Shown in pieces: positions 16,470 through 25,475 of a DNA stretch of 64,000 bases (its first letter is position 1; every line of letters begins with the position of its first letter). The position numbers and the translations under genes were made by a program. The notes below the pieces were generated by a model. It was given only the letters and a program-made list of their open reading frames with translations. It was not told where the DNA came from and did not search any database. This DNA comes from Flavobacterium johnsoniae UW101 (GTDB lineage: Bacteria; Bacteroidota; Bacteroidia; Flavobacteriales; Flavobacteriaceae), in NCBI RefSeq assembly GCF_000016645.1, contig NC_009441.1, forward strand, positions 558,001 to 622,000. Reading direction: 5' to 3'.

Positions 16470-17540
16470 ATGAGCATTGACTATTCTGCTAACAAAACTA
16501 TTTTAGTTGCTCCTTTAAACTGGGGACTAGGGCATGCCACAAGATGTATTCCGATCATTAAAGCGCTTCAAGAAAATAATTATATTCCAATTATTGCTTC
16601 TGACGGTGTTGCTCTTGCTTTATTGCGCAAGGAATTTCCCTATGTTCAAACTCTTGAACTGCCTTCATATCATATTGAATATGCTAAAAATGGCAAGAAT
16701 TTTAAATGGAAGCTGATCAAGAATCTGCCTAAAATGATTACGGCTATTTTAGACGAGAAAAAAATGGTAAACAGCTGGATCAAAAAACATGGTATTGACG
16801 GTATTATTTCGGATAACCGACTGGGTGTTTTCAGCAAAAAAGTGCCTTCTGTTTTCATGACGCATCAATTAAATGTGATGACTGGAAATACGACTTGGTT
16901 CACAAGTAAATGCCATCAGCATATTATAAAAAAATATACTGAATGCTGGGTTCCGGATTCTAATGAAAAAGTAAATCTTACAGGTGATTTGGGACATCTT
17001 AAAAACGATCATCTTAATTTAAGATATATTGGGCCTTTGAGCAGAATGAAGAAAAAGGAAACGCCAATTGTATATGATTTGATGATTATTTTATCTGGTC
17101 CTGAACCACAGCGTACATATCTGGATGAAAAACTTCAAAAAGAAGCTGCCAAGTTTAAAGGTAAAGTGGTTTTTGTACAAGGAATTGTAGAGAAAACGCA
17201 AGAGAAATGGCAGGCTGGAAATGTAACCTATTATAATTTTATGAACTCCAAACAATTGGAACAGACTTTTAACGAAAGTGAATTTGTTCTTTGCCGTTCT
17301 GGTTACACCACCGTTATGGATTTGGCTAAACTAGGAAAAAAAGCCTTTTTTATTCCAACTCCGGGACAGTACGAACAGGAATATCTGGCGATAAAACTTC
17401 AGGAAGAAAATCTTGTACCCTATGCAATGCAAGACGACTTTACAATTGAAGATTTATCAAAAGTAAAGTCGTATAAAGGTTTGTCTCAATTTAAAAATGA
17501 TATAGACTGGGACTCGTTATTTAATGTTTTTGAAGACTAA
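16470..17540 (+). CDS. Glycosyltransferase, GT28/MurG-like fold
   Basis: A 356-residue protein resembling the conserved MJ1255/VC2487-type glycosyltransferases. The N-terminal nucleotide-sugar fold has APLNWGLGHATRCIPII (about 14-30), where the glycine-rich loop and His are typical of MurG-like enzymes. The C-terminal half has the donor-binding segment LCRSGYTTVMDLAKLGKKAF and IPTPGQYEQEYLA. No signal peptide or membrane helix. The acceptor and sugar are unknown; LPS or cell-surface glycan work is likely. It is convergent with the porin gene, with only 2 bp between stop codons. Confidence 0.85.
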   Translation: MSIDYSANKTILVAPLNWGLGHATRCIPIIKALQENNYIPIIASDGVALALLRKEFPYVQTLELPSYHIEYAKNGKNFKWKLIKNLPKMITAILDEKKMVNSWIKKHGIDGIISDNRLGVFSKKVPSVFMTHQLNVMTGNTTWFTSKCHQHIIKKYTECWVPDSNEKVNLTGDLGHLKNDHLNLRYIGPLSRMKKKETPIVYDLMIILSGPEPQRTYLDEKLQKEAAKFKGKVVFVQGIVEKTQEKWQAGNVTYYNFMNSKQLEQTFNESEFVLCRSGYTTVMDLAKLGKKAFFIPTPGQYEQEYLAIKLQEENLVPYAMQDDFTIEDLSKVKSYKGLSQFKNDIDWDSLFNVFED

Positions 17541-17542
17541 TT

Positions 17543-18838
17543 TTAGAAGTTAAACTGCGCTTGCAATCGCAATACATTTCCTTGTTGTCTGTTTATTGGA
17601 AGCGCACTGTCCTCAAAAGTTCTGTCAGCAATTACATATTCTGCTGTTAATTCAAAAGCTTTAATTGGCTGCCACTCGATACCAAATTCGTAATCTCTTA
17701 CGACATAACTTCTGGCATCTTTTTCATATTTCTTTCCTCCGTCATAATATTGAAATTTGGCAAATGGATAAATGTGCTGTTTTTTAATATCCCATTTATA
17801 GTTCAACAAAACATATCCTCCATTTAAATCTGTTTCGTCTACCGTATTAGTTAAGGTATTATAACGAGGTCCTGTTCCGATATTGTATTCTGTCTGGATT
17901 CCAAAAGGTCTTGGATACAAAACAAATGTTGCTCCTACTCTTTGGTCTTTTACATACTGCGGATCATTTACGGTTACTCCATTAGAAATTTCTCCAGTAA
18001 ATGCCCATTTTCCTGTATAAGCCTGAATTCCCGGTTCGATGATCTGGCTTCCAATTACAAACGGATAGGTTACTCTGGCTACAACATTTAAATCTCTGTT
18101 TCCGTCTAATTTATTAGCAATCTGACCATTGTAAACTCCAAAAGCAAATACTCCAAAATCGCCAGAACCTTTGTATCCGTCTTTTACCAGCATATTGAAA
18201 CGTTCTCTAATTTCGGCTGGAGCCCAATAGAAAAACATTCCTAAATCACGCTCATTTAATATAGAACTATTGATTGCATCGGCACGATCCATCGTTAAAC
18301 GTTGTGAACTTGACTGCATATTTTCGAAGCCGTACGGAATTTTACTCTGCCCGATACGAACACGGTATTCTCTTTTCTTATCAAAAGAAAGATCAAAATA
18401 AAGATCTCGAATTTGAACAAAATTCTGAATTCCGGTACTTGGTGAACTGGCAAAATCCGGCTGGAAATAGAAAAATACATTTGGGTGAACCTGTCCTGAA
18501 AATACCAGACGCGCACGACGGATAAAAAGCCCGTTATTTGCTTTTGCATCTGGAGCTGTAGAAGTTGTTCCCCAGGATTTATCACATTGCTCGCAGGAAA
18601 CTTTATCGTTTGTAGAAAAAAGTCCGTTGTATCTAATTTGAGCGTAACCTCTTAAAGAGATTCTGTCGTACCAGTGTTCTTCAACTCCTCCTCCAGATTT
18701 AGTATCCGGCAGTTTTGCTTTGTTGATAGAATCTAAAATGCGAAGCACTTCGTTTTTTACTTCCTGTTTATTTATTTCTTGTGCATTCGCAGCGCAAGTT
18801 ATCAATAATAAAACGGCTAATATTTTTCTTTTTATCAT
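17543..18838 (-). CDS. Phosphate-selective porin O/P family protein
   Basis: A 431-residue outer-membrane porin. A signal peptide (about 1-20, LLLITCAANAQE) is followed by a short coiled region and a 16-strand-type barrel. Typical OprO/OprP-family segments are SLRGYAQIRYNGLFS, GLFIRRARLVFSGQVHPNVFFYFQPDFA and the C-terminal LRLQAQFNF. OprP-family porins take up phosphate or polyphosphate in Pseudomonas; many Bacteroidota members are unproven. The ATG at 18838 (MIKRKIL) is preferred over 18871 because it starts the signal peptide. Upstream lies a phased TTAAC array and, further up on the same strand, a PhoR/PhoB-like pair. Both support a phosphate role. Confidence 0.88.
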   Translation of the reverse strand: MIKRKILAVLLLITCAANAQEINKQEVKNEVLRILDSINKAKLPDTKSGGGVEEHWYDRISLRGYAQIRYNGLFSTNDKVSCEQCDKSWGTTSTAPDAKANNGLFIRRARLVFSGQVHPNVFFYFQPDFASSPSTGIQNFVQIRDLYFDLSFDKKREYRVRIGQSKIPYGFENMQSSSQRLTMDRADAINSSILNERDLGMFFYWAPAEIRERFNMLVKDGYKGSGDFGVFAFGVYNGQIANKLDGNRDLNVVARVTYPFVIGSQIIEPGIQAYTGKWAFTGEISNGVTVNDPQYVKDQRVGATFVLYPRPFGIQTEYNIGTGPRYNTLTNTVDETDLNGGYVLLNYKWDIKKQHIYPFAKFQYYDGGKKYEKDARSYVVRDYEFGIEWQPIKAFELTAEYVIADRTFEDSALPINRQQGNVLRLQAQFNF

Positions 18839-18868
18839 TAGTTCTCTAATACCCTTAATTTCAGGATG

Positions 18869-18935
18869 CAAAGATGACTCACCTATGTTAAGAAATCATT
18901 AACAAGATGTTACCATAATAAAAATTTAATGTTAC
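18869..18935 (-). promoter_or_regulatory. Candidate Pho box and -7 box of the porin gene
   Basis: Read on the minus strand: GTAAC (18935-18931), then GTAAC (18913-18909), N6, TTAAT (18902-18898), N6, TTAAC (18891-18887), N10, CATCTTTG (18876-18869). The half-sites start 11 bp apart, and the first is 22 bp from the second. The array replaces a normal -33 element, as expected of an activator-dependent promoter. Confidence 0.6.
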
Positions 18936-19001
18936 GGACTAAATCCGTGTGTTGATTTATTGTTAAACCCCTTTTTTTTAGGCTGTTTAGCAAAAACTCG
19001 A

Positions 19002-20087
19002 TTACAATTTTTTAACGTCAGGTTTTTGACTTTTAAATGCTTTTTCGAGTGTAAAAGAGAATTCTGAACCAATTCCGAACTCACTTTCTACATAAACTTT
19101 CTCTTTATGCGCCTCGATAATATGTTTTACAATCGCCAAACCTAAACCTGAACCTCCTTCAGAACGCGTTCCGCTTTTATCCACACGGTAAAAACGTTCA
19201 AAAAGTCTTGGAATGTTTTGTTTTTCAACTCCTTCTCCATTATCACTAATACGAATTAAGACTTTTTTCTTAGTTAAGTTTACAACGCCAACTTCTGTCA
19301 ACCCGCCTTCTTTTCCGTATTTGATTGAGTTTACAATCAGATTTTCTAAAACCTGCTGAATTCTATCCTGATCTCCGCGAATAATAACCGATTGTACATT
19401 TTTACTTTCAAAGGCCAATTTGATTTTCTTTTTATCGGCTTTCATTTCCAATAAATCAAAAACATTCTGGATTAATTCAACAATATCAAAATCAGTCATA
19501 TTTAAATCTAAATCTCCTGATTCTAATTTGGTAATCATATCCAAATCTTCAACAATATATATAAGACGCTCTACGCCTTTTTCGGCACGTTTTAAATATT
19601 TTTTTCGAATGTGTTTATCATCCATTGCACCATCGAGCAAAGTCGAAACATAACCCTGAACGGTAAACAATGGTGTTTTTAATTCGTGGGAAACGTTTCC
19701 AAGAAACTCTCTACGGTATTGTTCACGAATTTCGAGCATTTCGATTTCGAGTTTTTTATCGGTCGCAAACTTTTTCACTTCTCGTGAAAGTGTTTCCATA
19801 TCTGTCGTAATAGGCTGATTGATAAGATTTGTTGATTCTAATAACGAAACCTCATCATAAATTTTCTTTACTCTTCTATAAATAAAGCGTTCTACACGAT
19901 ATTGTAAAACCAAAAATGAGAATATGTAAATGACAATAATGAAAATTATTCCAAATGCTATTTGATGTTTTAACTGATTTTTATAAAATAAAGACATTAA
20001 GATCAGCACAAATCCTGTCGAGAAAAGACTGATATACAATGCCGATTTTATAGCAAATTTGTACGTTTTTTTAAAATTGATTTTCAT
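19002..20087 (-). CDS. Sensor histidine kinase, PhoR-like
   Basis: A 361-residue membrane kinase. Two hydrophobic helices (about 12-32 and 42-62) are separated by only a few residues, so there is no periplasmic sensor domain. A coiled linker leads to HisKA (phospho-acceptor in FLGNVSHELKTPL, about 131) and HATPase_c with N box (ENLIVNSIKYG), G1 (ISDNGEG) and G2 (GSGLGLAIVKHII). This short-loop design fits PhoR, which senses through partner transporters. It lies downstream of the OmpR/PhoB-type regulator and upstream of the phosphate porin on the same strand. Signal identity is inferred from context only. Confidence 0.85.
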   Translation of the reverse strand: MKINFKKTYKFAIKSALYISLFSTGFVLILMSLFYKNQLKHQIAFGIIFIIVIYIFSFLVLQYRVERFIYRRVKKIYDEVSLLESTNLINQPITTDMETLSREVKKFATDKKLEIEMLEIREQYRREFLGNVSHELKTPLFTVQGYVSTLLDGAMDDKHIRKKYLKRAEKGVERLIYIVEDLDMITKLESGDLDLNMTDFDIVELIQNVFDLLEMKADKKKIKLAFESKNVQSVIIRGDQDRIQQVLENLIVNSIKYGKEGGLTEVGVVNLTKKKVLIRISDNGEGVEKQNIPRLFERFYRVDKSGTRSEGGSGLGLAIVKHIIEAHKEKVYVESEFGIGSEFSFTLEKAFKSQKPDVKKL

Positions 20088-20135
20088 TTATGTTTTTAAT
20101 CATTAAGTGATTAAGAGAAATTAAGTGTAACTCAA

Positions 20136-20187
20136 AAACCATATAAAGAACTAAAGTCCAAGTAAACTTCAGTTCCTTATATGGTTT
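20136..20187 (-). terminator. Stem-loop between response regulator and kinase genes
   Basis: AAACCATATAAAGAACT (20136-20152) pairs with AGTTCCTTATATGGTTT (20171-20187) with one G-U-type mismatch. On the minus strand it ends in GGTTTTTG, so it may weaken or end transcription between the regulator gene and the kinase gene. Confidence 0.55.
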
Positions 20188-20252
20188 AAATGTATTGAAT
20201 ATTTTTAAAAGAATTTGATTGCTTTTAAATCTTTAGCAAAATTCCAAAATAT

Positions 20253-20297
20253 CTAAATAACTTAGAATCTTAGAACCTCAGCATCTTAAAATCTAAA
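20253..20297. repeat. Octamer-period repeat overlapping the response-regulator stop
   Basis: CTAAA, CTTAG, CTTAG, CTCAG, CTTAA and CTAAA start at 20253, 20261, 20269, 20277, 20285 and 20293. The exact 8-bp period runs into the last codon: the stop TAG of the minus-strand regulator lies in the final unit. Confidence 0.6.
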
Positions 20298-20976
20298 CTT
20301 CAAATTTATAACCAACACCTTTTATGGTTTTAAAAAGATCTTCGCCTATTTTTTCGCGCAGTTTTCTAATGTGAACATCAATTGTTCTTCCTCCAACTAC
20401 TACTTCATTTCCCCATACTTTATCAAGGATTTCATCTCTCTTGAATACTTTTCCCGGTTTAGAAGCTAATAAATAAAATAGTTCGAATTCTTTTCTTGGC
20501 AGAGCAATTTCTACATTGCCTTTTATGATTTTATATTCTTCACGGTTTATTTCAATTCCGCCAACATTTATGGTATCTGTAACCACTTCTTGTTCTTTTA
20601 ACCTTCTTAACAGAGCCTTTACTTTAGAGACTAATAATTTGGGTTTAATTGGCTTTGTAATATAGTCATCAGCACCTGCATCAAAACCAGCTACTTGCGA
20701 ATAATCTTCACTTCTTGCCGTAAGGAATGTTATGATAACATTATTTAACTCAGGAATTTTTCTAATATGTTCGCAAGCTTCCATTCCGTCCATTTCTGCC
20801 ATCATCACGTCCATGATAATTAATTCCGGCAATTCTTTCTGAGCCTTTGCTATAGCATCTTTTCCATTAGAAGCTGTAACAATCTGGTAGCCTTCCTGAG
20901 CAAGGTTATAGCCAACGATTTCTAAGATATCCGGTTCGTCGTCAACTAATAAAATCTTAGTTTGTGTTTTTTTCAT
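20293..20976 (-). CDS. Response regulator, OmpR/PhoB family
   Basis: A 227-residue two-domain regulator. The receiver (about 5-120) has the acidic pair DDE, phospho-acceptor Asp in LIIMDVMM, conserved Thr in FLTARS and Lys in YITKPIKP. The winged-helix output (about 135-227) has LPRKEFELFYLLASKPGKVF and RTIDVHIRKLREKIG. It should bind direct-repeat DNA, as PhoB does with 11-bp spacing. TTAAY repeats with that spacing occur at three nearby promoters. The frame can start at TTG 20985, but ATG 20976 (MKKTQTK) is the natural start. The partner kinase follows on the same strand after 205 bp with a stem-loop. Confidence 0.88.
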   Translation of the reverse strand: MKKTQTKILLVDDEPDILEIVGYNLAQEGYQIVTASNGKDAIAKAQKELPELIIMDVMMAEMDGMEACEHIRKIPELNNVIITFLTARSEDYSQVAGFDAGADDYITKPIKPKLLVSKVKALLRRLKEQEVVTDTINVGGIEINREEYKIIKGNVEIALPRKEFELFYLLASKPGKVFKRDEILDKVWGNEVVVGGRTIDVHIRKLREKIGEDLFKTIKGVGYKFEV

Positions 20977-21083
20977 AAATAGCAAAAATTGAGATTTTTA
21001 CATCAAATATTCTTAATTATTTATCCGATGTTTTTTATTTCACGGGGTAAATATACTAACAAATGAACCTTTAAAAATTGGTG

Positions 21084-21180
21084 TTAACGGTAATTTAATC
21101 TGGTAACAATTTGATAATCTTAACAACACAAAAACATAACAAGTCCGTAACATGGACTTTACAGCGCGGTTCTTTCTTTG
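21084..21180 (+). promoter_or_regulatory. Candidate Pho box and -7 box of the TonB receptor gene
   Basis: Proximal array: ATAAC (21136-21140), N6, GTAAC (21147-21151), N6, TTTAC (21158-21162), N10, TTTCTTTG (21173-21180). The spacing equals that of the porin promoter. A distal pair TTAAC (21084) and TTAAT (21095) is also 11 bp apart, with a further TTAAC at 21120. Confidence 0.55.
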
Positions 21181-21209
21181 CACAAAAATAAATTAAACAC
21201 AACACACTA

Positions 21210-23978
21210 ATGAAATTCAATTTAAGATTTCTATTTATTGCACTATTTATTTGTACGATTTCGATCGCGCAAAACAAAGGTACGATTTCTGGCGTTCTGA
21301 CTGACAAAGAAATGAACAATGATCCGTTGCCTTTTGCAAATGTTTTAGTTAAAGGTACAAACATTAGCGTAAATACCGACGTAGACGGAAAATATTCGTT
21401 GAGCGTAAATCCAGGAAACTATACTTTAATTTTTAGTTTTTTAGGATATGAATCTAAAGAAGCTCCAGTTAACGTAAAGGCAAACGAAACTGTAGTTATA
21501 AATCAGGCACTTTCTTCCGGAAGTTTTACTTTAAAAGATGTAGTTGTAAAATCTGCTGCTGTTAACAGACAAAAAGAGTCTGCTCTTTTATTAGAACAAA
21601 AAAATGCTGTAGATATTAAACAGTCAATTGGGGCACAGGAACTTTCTAAAAAAGGAGTTAGTGATGCTGCCGCAGCTGTTGTAAAAACAACAGGTATTAC
21701 TAAACAAGAAGGTTCAAACAATATCTTTGTAAGAGGTTTAGGAGATCGCTACAACTCAACAACAATGAACGGACTTCCGATCCCTTCAAATGATCCTGAA
21801 AAGAAAAACATCAACTTAGACATTTTTTCAACTGACATTATCGAATTTGTTTCAATCGATAAAGTTTACAATGGGAAATTTTTCGGAGATTTTGCCGGAG
21901 GAAATGTTGATATCGTTTCTAAAGATTATAAAGGAAACGGATTTTTTAAAATTGATGCTGAATCAAAAGTTAACACAAATGCTTTAGGTGAGGATAATTT
22001 TGCATTACAAACCGGACCAAGTGCTTTTGGTTTTAGCAAACCATCAATTCCAAATAATCCTCTTACTGAATACAACTTTGGTTCATTACAATTTGACAAA
22101 AAAACTCCATTAGGAGGAGCATTTGGAGTTTCTGGCGGAGATTCATTTAATGTTGGAGAAGGTAAAATTAACATTTTTGGAACAGCTTCTTTCACAAACG
22201 AATATTCTTCAAGAACAAACGGTACTGCTAAAGGAAGTGTAAATGCTGCCGGTGTAGCCGGAAAAGATTTAGATTACCACTATCTTTCTTACAACACAAA
22301 TACTACCGGAATGTTTAATGCTGGTTACAAAATCAACAACAACAATAAGATCAACTTCAACTCTTTGTATATTAATACATCTGCACAAAGAAAAGAAGAA
22401 TCTTCGGGATATATTGTTGACTTAGCAAACGATGGCAATGGATACATTCGAAGAAATGAATATGAAAAAACTGATTTATGGGTAAACCAATTATTAGGAG
22501 AACATAAATTAAGTGACAGAAGTACTTTAAACTGGGGAGGTTCTTACAACATTGTGAACCAAACTATTCCAGACAGAACTTACAACACATTCAACCTTGT
22601 TGAAGGCGGATATGTAATCAACTCTCAGTCTGCTCCAAACAACAATCGTTACTTCCAAAATCTAAAGGAGAAAGAATTAGCTGCCAATTTATCTGTAAAC
22701 TATAAATTCAGCAAAAATGATGAAGGTGATTATAGAGGAAAATTCACTGCGGGTTATAATGGAAGATTTAAAAACAGAGATTTTGAAGCAACTCAGTTCA
22801 ATCTTAAAACAACAACTTTCCCTGTTTCTCATACTGGAGATATTGTTGATCCTAACAATCTGGACTTATTCTACAACCAACAGAATTTCGCCAATAATTA
22901 CTTTACAATCTCAACTTTCCGTGGAGGACCTGAAGTTCCAAACGCGCTTGATCCGCAGACTTATAGTGGAGATTTAACTATCAATGGCGGGTTTTTAAAT
23001 ACTGAATATAAATTCAACAAATTAACTGCTGTTTTAGGATTAAGAGCTGAAGTTATTACCCAAAATGTTGAATGGAGTACACAATTAGATCCTGAAGGCG
23101 GAAGCGATAAATTAGAGAAAACGGCTTTCTTACCAAGTTTAGTTTTGAAATATGAACTTAACGAAAAGCAAAATTTACGTTTAGGAGTAAGCAAGACATA
23201 TACTTTACCACAATTTAAAGAAAGATCTCCATTTATCTACGAAGAGTTCTTACAGGCAAAAATTGGTAACCCGTTTTTATACGCATCAGATGATTACAAC
23301 TTTGACTTAAAATGGGAATTATTCCCTTCAAGCGAAGAAGTTCTTTCTGTAACTGCTTTTGGTAAGTATATTTTAAATCCTATCAATGAAGTTATCATCA
23401 ACTCTTCTACAAACGACATCTCTTACGTAAACTCTGGAGATAAAGGGTATGTAGCTGGTGCTGAGTTAGAATACAAAAAAGTACTTTTTAATTTTGACAG
23501 CGAAAACGCAAAAAAATTAACAGGAGGAATCAATATATCATACTTATACAGTAAACAAGATTTAGATAACGAAAAAGTAAATGAAGAAACAAATGGAACA
23601 CGTCCAACTACATTTACCAACACAACTGGTAAATTTACAGGAGCTTCTCCATTACTGTTAAATGCAGATTTATCTTTCTACAATGAATGGAATGATAAAA
23701 ACAGCAACCTGACTACAACTATTGCATACAACTACTTCTCTGACCGAGTAAATGCTATTGGTACCTTAGAAAAAGGTGACTTAGTTGATAAAGCTGTTGG
23801 TTCATTAGATTTCATTGCAAAATCTAAACTAAACAAAAACTATGGTCTTGGCTTAGTTGTAAAAAACATTCTTGATCCAACTATCAACAGAGTACAAGAG
23901 AATAAATCTGGAGATGTAAATGTTTTGAGTTACAAAAAAGGATTAAACTTAAGCTTACAATTCAGTTACGAATTCTAA
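21210..23978 (+). CDS. TonB-dependent receptor with N-terminal carboxypeptidase-regulatory domain
   Basis: A 922-residue outer-membrane transporter. Signal peptide about 1-20 (ALFICTISIAQ). A carboxypeptidase-D regulatory-like domain at about 24-105 (GTISGVLTDKEMNNDPLPFA) is followed by a plug domain at about 125-245 with NIFVRGLGDRYNSTTMNGLP and GKFFGDFAGGNVDIVSKD, then a 22-strand-type barrel ending LSLQFSYEF. Uptake should be driven by TonB-ExbBD. The substrate is unknown. The Pho-like promoter array and the adjacent PhoR/PhoB-like pair suggest a phosphate ester or nucleic-acid-derived ligand. There is no SusD partner; a beta-helix lipoprotein gene follows instead. Confidence 0.9.
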   Translation: MKFNLRFLFIALFICTISIAQNKGTISGVLTDKEMNNDPLPFANVLVKGTNISVNTDVDGKYSLSVNPGNYTLIFSFLGYESKEAPVNVKANETVVINQALSSGSFTLKDVVVKSAAVNRQKESALLLEQKNAVDIKQSIGAQELSKKGVSDAAAAVVKTTGITKQEGSNNIFVRGLGDRYNSTTMNGLPIPSNDPEKKNINLDIFSTDIIEFVSIDKVYNGKFFGDFAGGNVDIVSKDYKGNGFFKIDAESKVNTNALGEDNFALQTGPSAFGFSKPSIPNNPLTEYNFGSLQFDKKTPLGGAFGVSGGDSFNVGEGKINIFGTASFTNEYSSRTNGTAKGSVNAAGVAGKDLDYHYLSYNTNTTGMFNAGYKINNNNKINFNSLYINTSAQRKEESSGYIVDLANDGNGYIRRNEYEKTDLWVNQLLGEHKLSDRSTLNWGGSYNIVNQTIPDRTYNTFNLVEGGYVINSQSAPNNNRYFQNLKEKELAANLSVNYKFSKNDEGDYRGKFTAGYNGRFKNRDFEATQFNLKTTTFPVSHTGDIVDPNNLDLFYNQQNFANNYFTISTFRGGPEVPNALDPQTYSGDLTINGGFLNTEYKFNKLTAVLGLRAEVITQNVEWSTQLDPEGGSDKLEKTAFLPSLVLKYELNEKQNLRLGVSKTYTLPQFKERSPFIYEEFLQAKIGNPFLYASDDYNFDLKWELFPSSEEVLSVTAFGKYILNPINEVIINSSTNDISYVNSGDKGYVAGAELEYKKVLFNFDSENAKKLTGGINISYLYSKQDLDNEKVNEETNGTRPTTFTNTTGKFTGASPLLLNADLSFYNEWNDKNSNLTTTIAYNYFSDRVNAIGTLEKGDLVDKAVGSLDFIAKSKLNKNYGLGLVVKNILDPTINRVQENKSGDVNVLSYKKGLNLSLQFSYEF

Positions 23979-23998
23979 ATAAAAATATTTCGGTTATT

Positions 23999-24027
23999 AA
24001 AAGACAGCTTTTACAGCTGTCTTTTTT
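23999..24027 (+). terminator. Terminator after the TonB receptor gene
   Basis: AAAGACAGCT and AGCTGTCTTT form a stem followed by T6, 21 bp after the stop codon. It makes the next gene depend largely on its own promoter. Confidence 0.85.
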
Positions 24028-24062
24028 ATTGTATCAAAAACAGAAAATGTTCTCTTAACAAA

Positions 24063-24151
24063 TTAACATTAAGTTAATACATAAGCTGCTTTTTTTTAAA
24101 CTAACAATCATAGTTGCTTAACATGCGAAAAAGATTTCTAATCCATCTTTG
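24063..24151 (+). promoter_or_regulatory. Candidate Pho box and -7 box of the beta-helix lipoprotein gene
   Basis: TTAAC (24063), TTAAT (24074), TTAAA (24096) and TTAAC (24118) all fall on one 11-bp register. The -7 box CATCTTTG is at 24144-24151. The last half-site ends 21 bp (10+11) before it, in phase with the other two arrays. Confidence 0.5.
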
Positions 24152-24189
24152 CATTAGAAATTAAACACAAAAAAATTATTAAAACGATT

Positions 24190-25368
24190 ATGAAAAAATC
24201 AATTTTAAATTTCGTTACAGTTGTTGCTTTATCAGGAGGTTTACTTACAAGCTGTTCTAGTGATGACGACAAAAAAACACCATCTTCAAGCTTTGTAGCA
24301 GATGCTGCTAACTTCAAAGGGACTATAACTGATGGTGAGGTTGTACTTGATGCGTCTAAAACTTACAAACTTACTGGAGCTATAAAAGTAGAAAACGGTG
24401 CAACTTTAACAATTCCTGCTGGAACAACTATCGAAGGTACAGGTGGAACTGCATCTTACATCGCTGTTGCTCAAGGTGGAAAAATCAATGTAAATGGTAC
24501 TGCTGCGAAACCAGTAATCATGACTGCTTCAGTTAAAGAAGCTGGTAAATGGGGTGGTTTAGTAATTTGTGGTAGAGCTCCTATCAACCGTGTAAGCGGA
24601 GGTGCTAGTACAGCTACATCTGAAGTTGCTGAATTAACTTACGGAGGAACTAACTCTGCTGATAACTCAGGTTCTATCAAATATTTAAGAATTGAGTATG
24701 CTGGAGCTGCTTTTAACTCTGAAAAAGAATTTAACGGACTTTCATTCTTTGGTGTTGGTTCTGGTACAATCGTTGAAAACGTAGAAGCTTATCACGGTGC
24801 TGATGACGGATTCGAATTCTTCGGAGGATCTGTAAATACTAAAAACTTAATCTCTATCGGTAACGAAGATGATCAGTTTGACTGGACAGAAGGATGGAAC
24901 GGAACAAACGAAAACTGGTATGGTAGATTAGATTTCGGAAAAGGAAACAGAGGTATCGAAGCTGATAACTTCGAATTTGGATATGCTTTCACTCCAATCG
25001 CTAACCCTACTATTACAAATATGACTCTTATTGGTCCTGGAAGTACTGCAGCAGCAGCTAACTTCGCTGAGAACCAAGCTATCAAATTAAGAAGAGGAAC
25101 TAAAGGAATTATCTCTAACGTGGTATTAAGTGCTTGGGCAACTGGTATTGATGTAGAAAATGACGAAACTATTGCTTTTGTTGGTACTGCTTTGAAAGTT
25201 AACAACGTAAACTTTGTTACTGACGTACCTACTCAAACTAAAGGTAAAAAGACAGACGGAACTTCAGCTAATGTATCTGCTGTAGCTACACTATCTGCTG
25301 CTGCTACTGGAGCTGGAAATGGTGTTGGAACTCCAACATGGGCTACTGGCTGGTCAGTTGGTTTCTAA
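24190..25368 (+). CDS. Surface lipoprotein, probable right-handed beta-helix
   Basis: A 392-residue lipoprotein. The signal ends in LLTSC, so Cys22 is lipidated, and SSDDDKK follows: an acidic run like the Bacteroidota surface-export signal. The body has repeating short-strand turns typical of a right-handed beta-helix (VENGATLTIPAGTTIEGTGG, KPVIMTASVKEAGKWGGLVI, YHGADDGFEFFGG, RRGTKGIISNVVLS). Many Asp/Gly-rich turns could bind calcium or ligand. Bacteroidota homologues often carry vague names. It follows a TonB receptor and shares its putative Pho-type promoter, so a role as SusD-like surface partner is plausible but unproven. Confidence 0.72.
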   Translation: MKKSILNFVTVVALSGGLLTSCSSDDDKKTPSSSFVADAANFKGTITDGEVVLDASKTYKLTGAIKVENGATLTIPAGTTIEGTGGTASYIAVAQGGKINVNGTAAKPVIMTASVKEAGKWGGLVICGRAPINRVSGGASTATSEVAELTYGGTNSADNSGSIKYLRIEYAGAAFNSEKEFNGLSFFGVGSGTIVENVEAYHGADDGFEFFGGSVNTKNLISIGNEDDQFDWTEGWNGTNENWYGRLDFGKGNRGIEADNFEFGYAFTPIANPTITNMTLIGPGSTAAAANFAENQAIKLRRGTKGIISNVVLSAWATGIDVENDETIAFVGTALKVNNVNFVTDVPTQTKGKKTDGTSANVSAVATLSAAATGAGNGVGTPTWATGWSVGF

Positions 25369-25389
25369 TAACTTCGAATACAAAATGTT

Positions 25390-25423
25390 AAAAACATCCT
25401 AAATATTTAGGATGTTTTTTTTT
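25390..25423 (+). terminator. Terminator after the beta-helix lipoprotein gene
   Basis: ACATCCTAAA and TTTAGGATGT form a stem with A5 before and T9 after. Confidence 0.88.
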
Positions 25424-25475
25424 GGTGTGATTTTTGTAATTTTTTTTGTATATTTACAATATCCAAATAAACGCG

